From the NCBI GenBank assembly GCA_016617855.1, contig JAECUM010000792.1:1-64000 (forward strand): a stretch of DNA of 64,000 nucleotides, written 5' to 3'. How positions within the stretch are numbered: the first letter of the stretch is position 1; each line of letters starts with the position of its first letter. The notes below the pieces were generated by a model. That model did not search any database and was not told the DNA's origin. It worked only from the letters and a program-made list of their open reading frames with translations. The position numbers were made by a program, and so were the translations under genes. Positions 62,093-64,000 of the stretch are shown one piece after another. Source of the DNA: Megalonaias nervosa (lineage: Eukaryota; Mollusca; Bivalvia; Unionida; Unionidae).

Positions 62093-63245
62093 CAGGCTCG
62101 TACAAAAGTAACAAAGAAAAGAGTGAAGCCAAGAAGCTTTGTAAATTTTAACAGAATAATTTATTTCCCTAGAAAACAAGGTGATAATATGAAAAAGGAC
62201 TTACAGCTTGTGAATCTAATCCAAAAACTACTCATGGAATTTAAAAATATAAGTCCTATCACTAAAAAGTTCTAAGTGAATCAAAGTTCGAATCCCGATG
62301 AAGTTCCAATATGGCAGGCAATGACGTCTTCTATAACCTGTTTTGTGTTGCGTGTCAACAGTTCCTTGTTGAATACCAAAAATAATATTCCGGCTTTAGA
62401 ATTCCAAATAATTTTCAGTAAATGTCTTTGTCCAAGAATTCTGATGAGCACTAAATATTCCTAGGGAAAATAAATTATTTTAAATAAAAAATTCAACTCA
62501 ACTGGCAATAAGAAACAAAATACCTTTGAGCTCTGAAGGTATGAATTACAACTGACTACAAAAACACTACGATACGTCACTTTAACTCTAACTGACATGC
62601 TAAACAAACCATGTGATAGGGTCACGTGATCACTTCTTTTACCGCAGCGTAGAAACAATATATGTCAATTAGCACATAGGCCATTTACGGATTTGATTAC
62701 ACTGACCGAATCTTACCATAAGATTCAATAATAAAAAAAATAATTTAAAAATGTTGATTACAATATAGCTGAAACCGGCTCCAAAATCTAGGTCACCAAA
62801 AGATACGTTTCTACGAACTGCATGTTTATCAGGTTTAACAGAACTGAACTGAATTTTCTGGAAAAATGTCAAATCCAGTGAATAAAGTTATCATTACAAT
62901 AACATGTAATGAAATAAAATAAAATGTTGTTGTTGTTGTGGGGCTTAACGCCATTTTTCAGCACACGATAGGCTATAGATGGCGGCCAGTATTAATGGTG
63001 GAGGAAGAAACCAGGAAATCCCCGGAAAGAACCACCGACCCACGAGAAGCTACTGGCAAGCTTTCTCACATATTCACATTCGCCAAATCCTAGACTCGAA
63101 CCCACGCAGACAGAGGTGAGATGGCAGTGATCCGTAACGGAAAGCGCTTTAGGCCACTCGGCCACTCGGGGCTCCCATAAAATAAAATAAAAAAGAATTT
63201 AAAACTAACACACAAGTAATTAAATTACATATACGTAACACTATG
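62093..63245. mobile_element. Dispersed repeat, copy 2, interrupted by a SINE
   Basis: Second copy of 55,944-56,830. Its homology is interrupted at about 62,925 by the SINE and resumes after 63,178 (AACTAACACACAAGTAATTA against AACTAACAAACAAATAATTA in copy 1). Confidence 0.82.
62926..63177 (-). mobile_element. tRNA-derived SINE, copy 2
   Basis: On the minus strand: GAGCCCCGAGTGGCCGAGTG and then GGGTTCGAGTC give a good box A and box B of a Ser/Leu-like tRNA head. A central block (CTTTCCGGGGATTTCCTGG) and a tail ending in CAACAACAACAAC follow. Flanking AATAAAATAAAAT-type direct repeats look like the target duplication. Nested in the dispersed repeat. Confidence 0.88.
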
Positions 63246-63475
63246 ACTACTAAAACTTTAAAGGTAATTGGGGTGCTCCAAGGGCAGTTGGCCAGGAGAT
63301 GAGTTAGTATGACTCTTTCTGACCTTTGCCCTTTTCTTCATTTTTTTTAATAAAGGCAGCCATATTGTAAGACAGATTGGCATCACCTGGACAAACTCTA
63401 AATGCCTCCATGCCAGAATGCTCTCTGTCAAATTTGGTTGGAATTGGTCTGGTAGGTTTTGAGAAAACATTGAAA
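63246..63475. other. Host sequence near the window end
   Basis: Single-copy sequence; no exon recognised. Confidence 0.5.
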
Positions 63476-63655
63476 ACAGCAATTACTAACACCTGGCCTT
63501 AAAGCAATGTCTCATAAAATGGCAATTACTAACACCTGGCCTTAAGGCGATGTCTCATAAAATGGCAATCACTAACACCTGGCCTTAAGGCAATGTCTCA
63601 TAAAATGGCAATTACTAACACCTGGCTTTAAAGCAAGGTCACATTAAATAGTAAC
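63476..63655. repeat. Tandem repeat, 43-bp unit, 4 copies
   Basis: CACCTGGCCTTAAGGCAATG, TCTCATAAAATGGCAATTAC, TAA. Confidence 0.9.
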
Positions 63656-63874
63656 TGCTGACAGATGCCAGATGCCAGACACAGGATCATATCAAATCTC
63701 ACCTTGCCTTATGGCAACATCAGCTAAAAAAAATGGATAGATACAATAATAAAAATAGGTCTATTCCTATCTACTGGTTATCAAATTCGGATTTCTCAAG
63801 TAACCACATCTTTGATGAATTTCATGCATTCTGATTGGTCAACATATGTCATATTAATAACGACTTTTTAAGGA

Positions 63875-64000
63875 AGCAACAAAAATTCAGGCTTTGCAAT
63901 CCATACCAAGTCAAATCTCCCAACAAACATTCAGGCTTTGTAATCCATACCAAGTCAAATCTTCCAACAAAAATTCAGGCTTTGTAATCCATACCAAGTC
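63875..64000. repeat. Tandem repeat, about 43-bp unit, running off the window
   Basis: AAAAATTCAGGCTTTGTAAT, CCATACCAAGTCAAATCTCC; three units visible. Confidence 0.88.

Overview
The window is invertebrate nuclear DNA, most likely from a mollusc. Three things point that way: an intron-containing receptor-tyrosine-kinase-like gene with GT/AG junctions, tRNA-derived SINEs of a type I associate with mollusc genomes, and very dense minisatellites. It also carries several integrated virus-like elements of the Polinton/adintovirus/Polinton-like-virus group. The species call is an inference; the gene calls come from translations read by eye.

Layout. (1) 1-143 is an AT microsatellite. (2) 412-7705 is a 7.3-kb palindromic element: two 3.13-kb inverted arms around a 1.03-kb unique centre, flanked by a 5-bp target duplication (CCTGT). 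The arms carry three zinc-ribbon paralogues, an HTH/coiled-coil gene and six quasi-palindromes each. The centre carries a primase-like gene that is cut off where it meets the inverted copy of its own 5' end. The element looks like a fixed snap-back (fold-back) copy of one end of a larger virus-like element. (3) 7.7-12.4 kb is host DNA with a SINE, a transposon-like fragment and a 90-bp minisatellite. (4) 12.4-17.5 kb is a decayed Polinton (DNA polymerase B, packaging ATPase and small virion-type genes, full of frame breaks); a shard of it recurs near 19.6 kb. (5) 20,632-36,677 is a nearly complete 16-kb Polinton-like provirus with about 270-bp terminal inverted repeats. It encodes a packaging ATPase, zinc-finger/phospholipase A2 protein, DDE integrase, PolB/SF1-helicase/HNH polyprotein, zinc-ribbon protein, NUMOD-HNH endonuclease, probable penton or minor capsid protein, two-span membrane protein, fibre-like protein, core/protease fusion, major capsid protein and small virion proteins. 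(6) 36.7-38.7 kb holds a decayed PolB from yet another Polinton. (7) 39.3-64 kb is host sequence dominated by more than 20 unrelated minisatellites, inside and beside a minus-strand gene for a receptor tyrosine kinase of the Met/Axl type whose catalytic residues are replaced (HRS for HRD, GYG for DFG), so a pseudokinase.

How the parts fit. The 16-kb provirus has replication (PolB-helicase), integration (integrase plus TIRs), packaging (ATPase), capsid (MCP, penton-like, fibre), maturation (protease) and membrane-penetration (PLA2) functions. The 7.3-kb palindrome lacks integrase and capsid genes but ends in a similar sequence (AGCAGCAGG...AGGGT) and shares the zinc-ribbon family, so it may have been moved by enzymes from a relative. 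Most internal frame breaks in the 16-kb provirus look like single-base losses at or near short A/T runs, so they may be assembly errors rather than decay.
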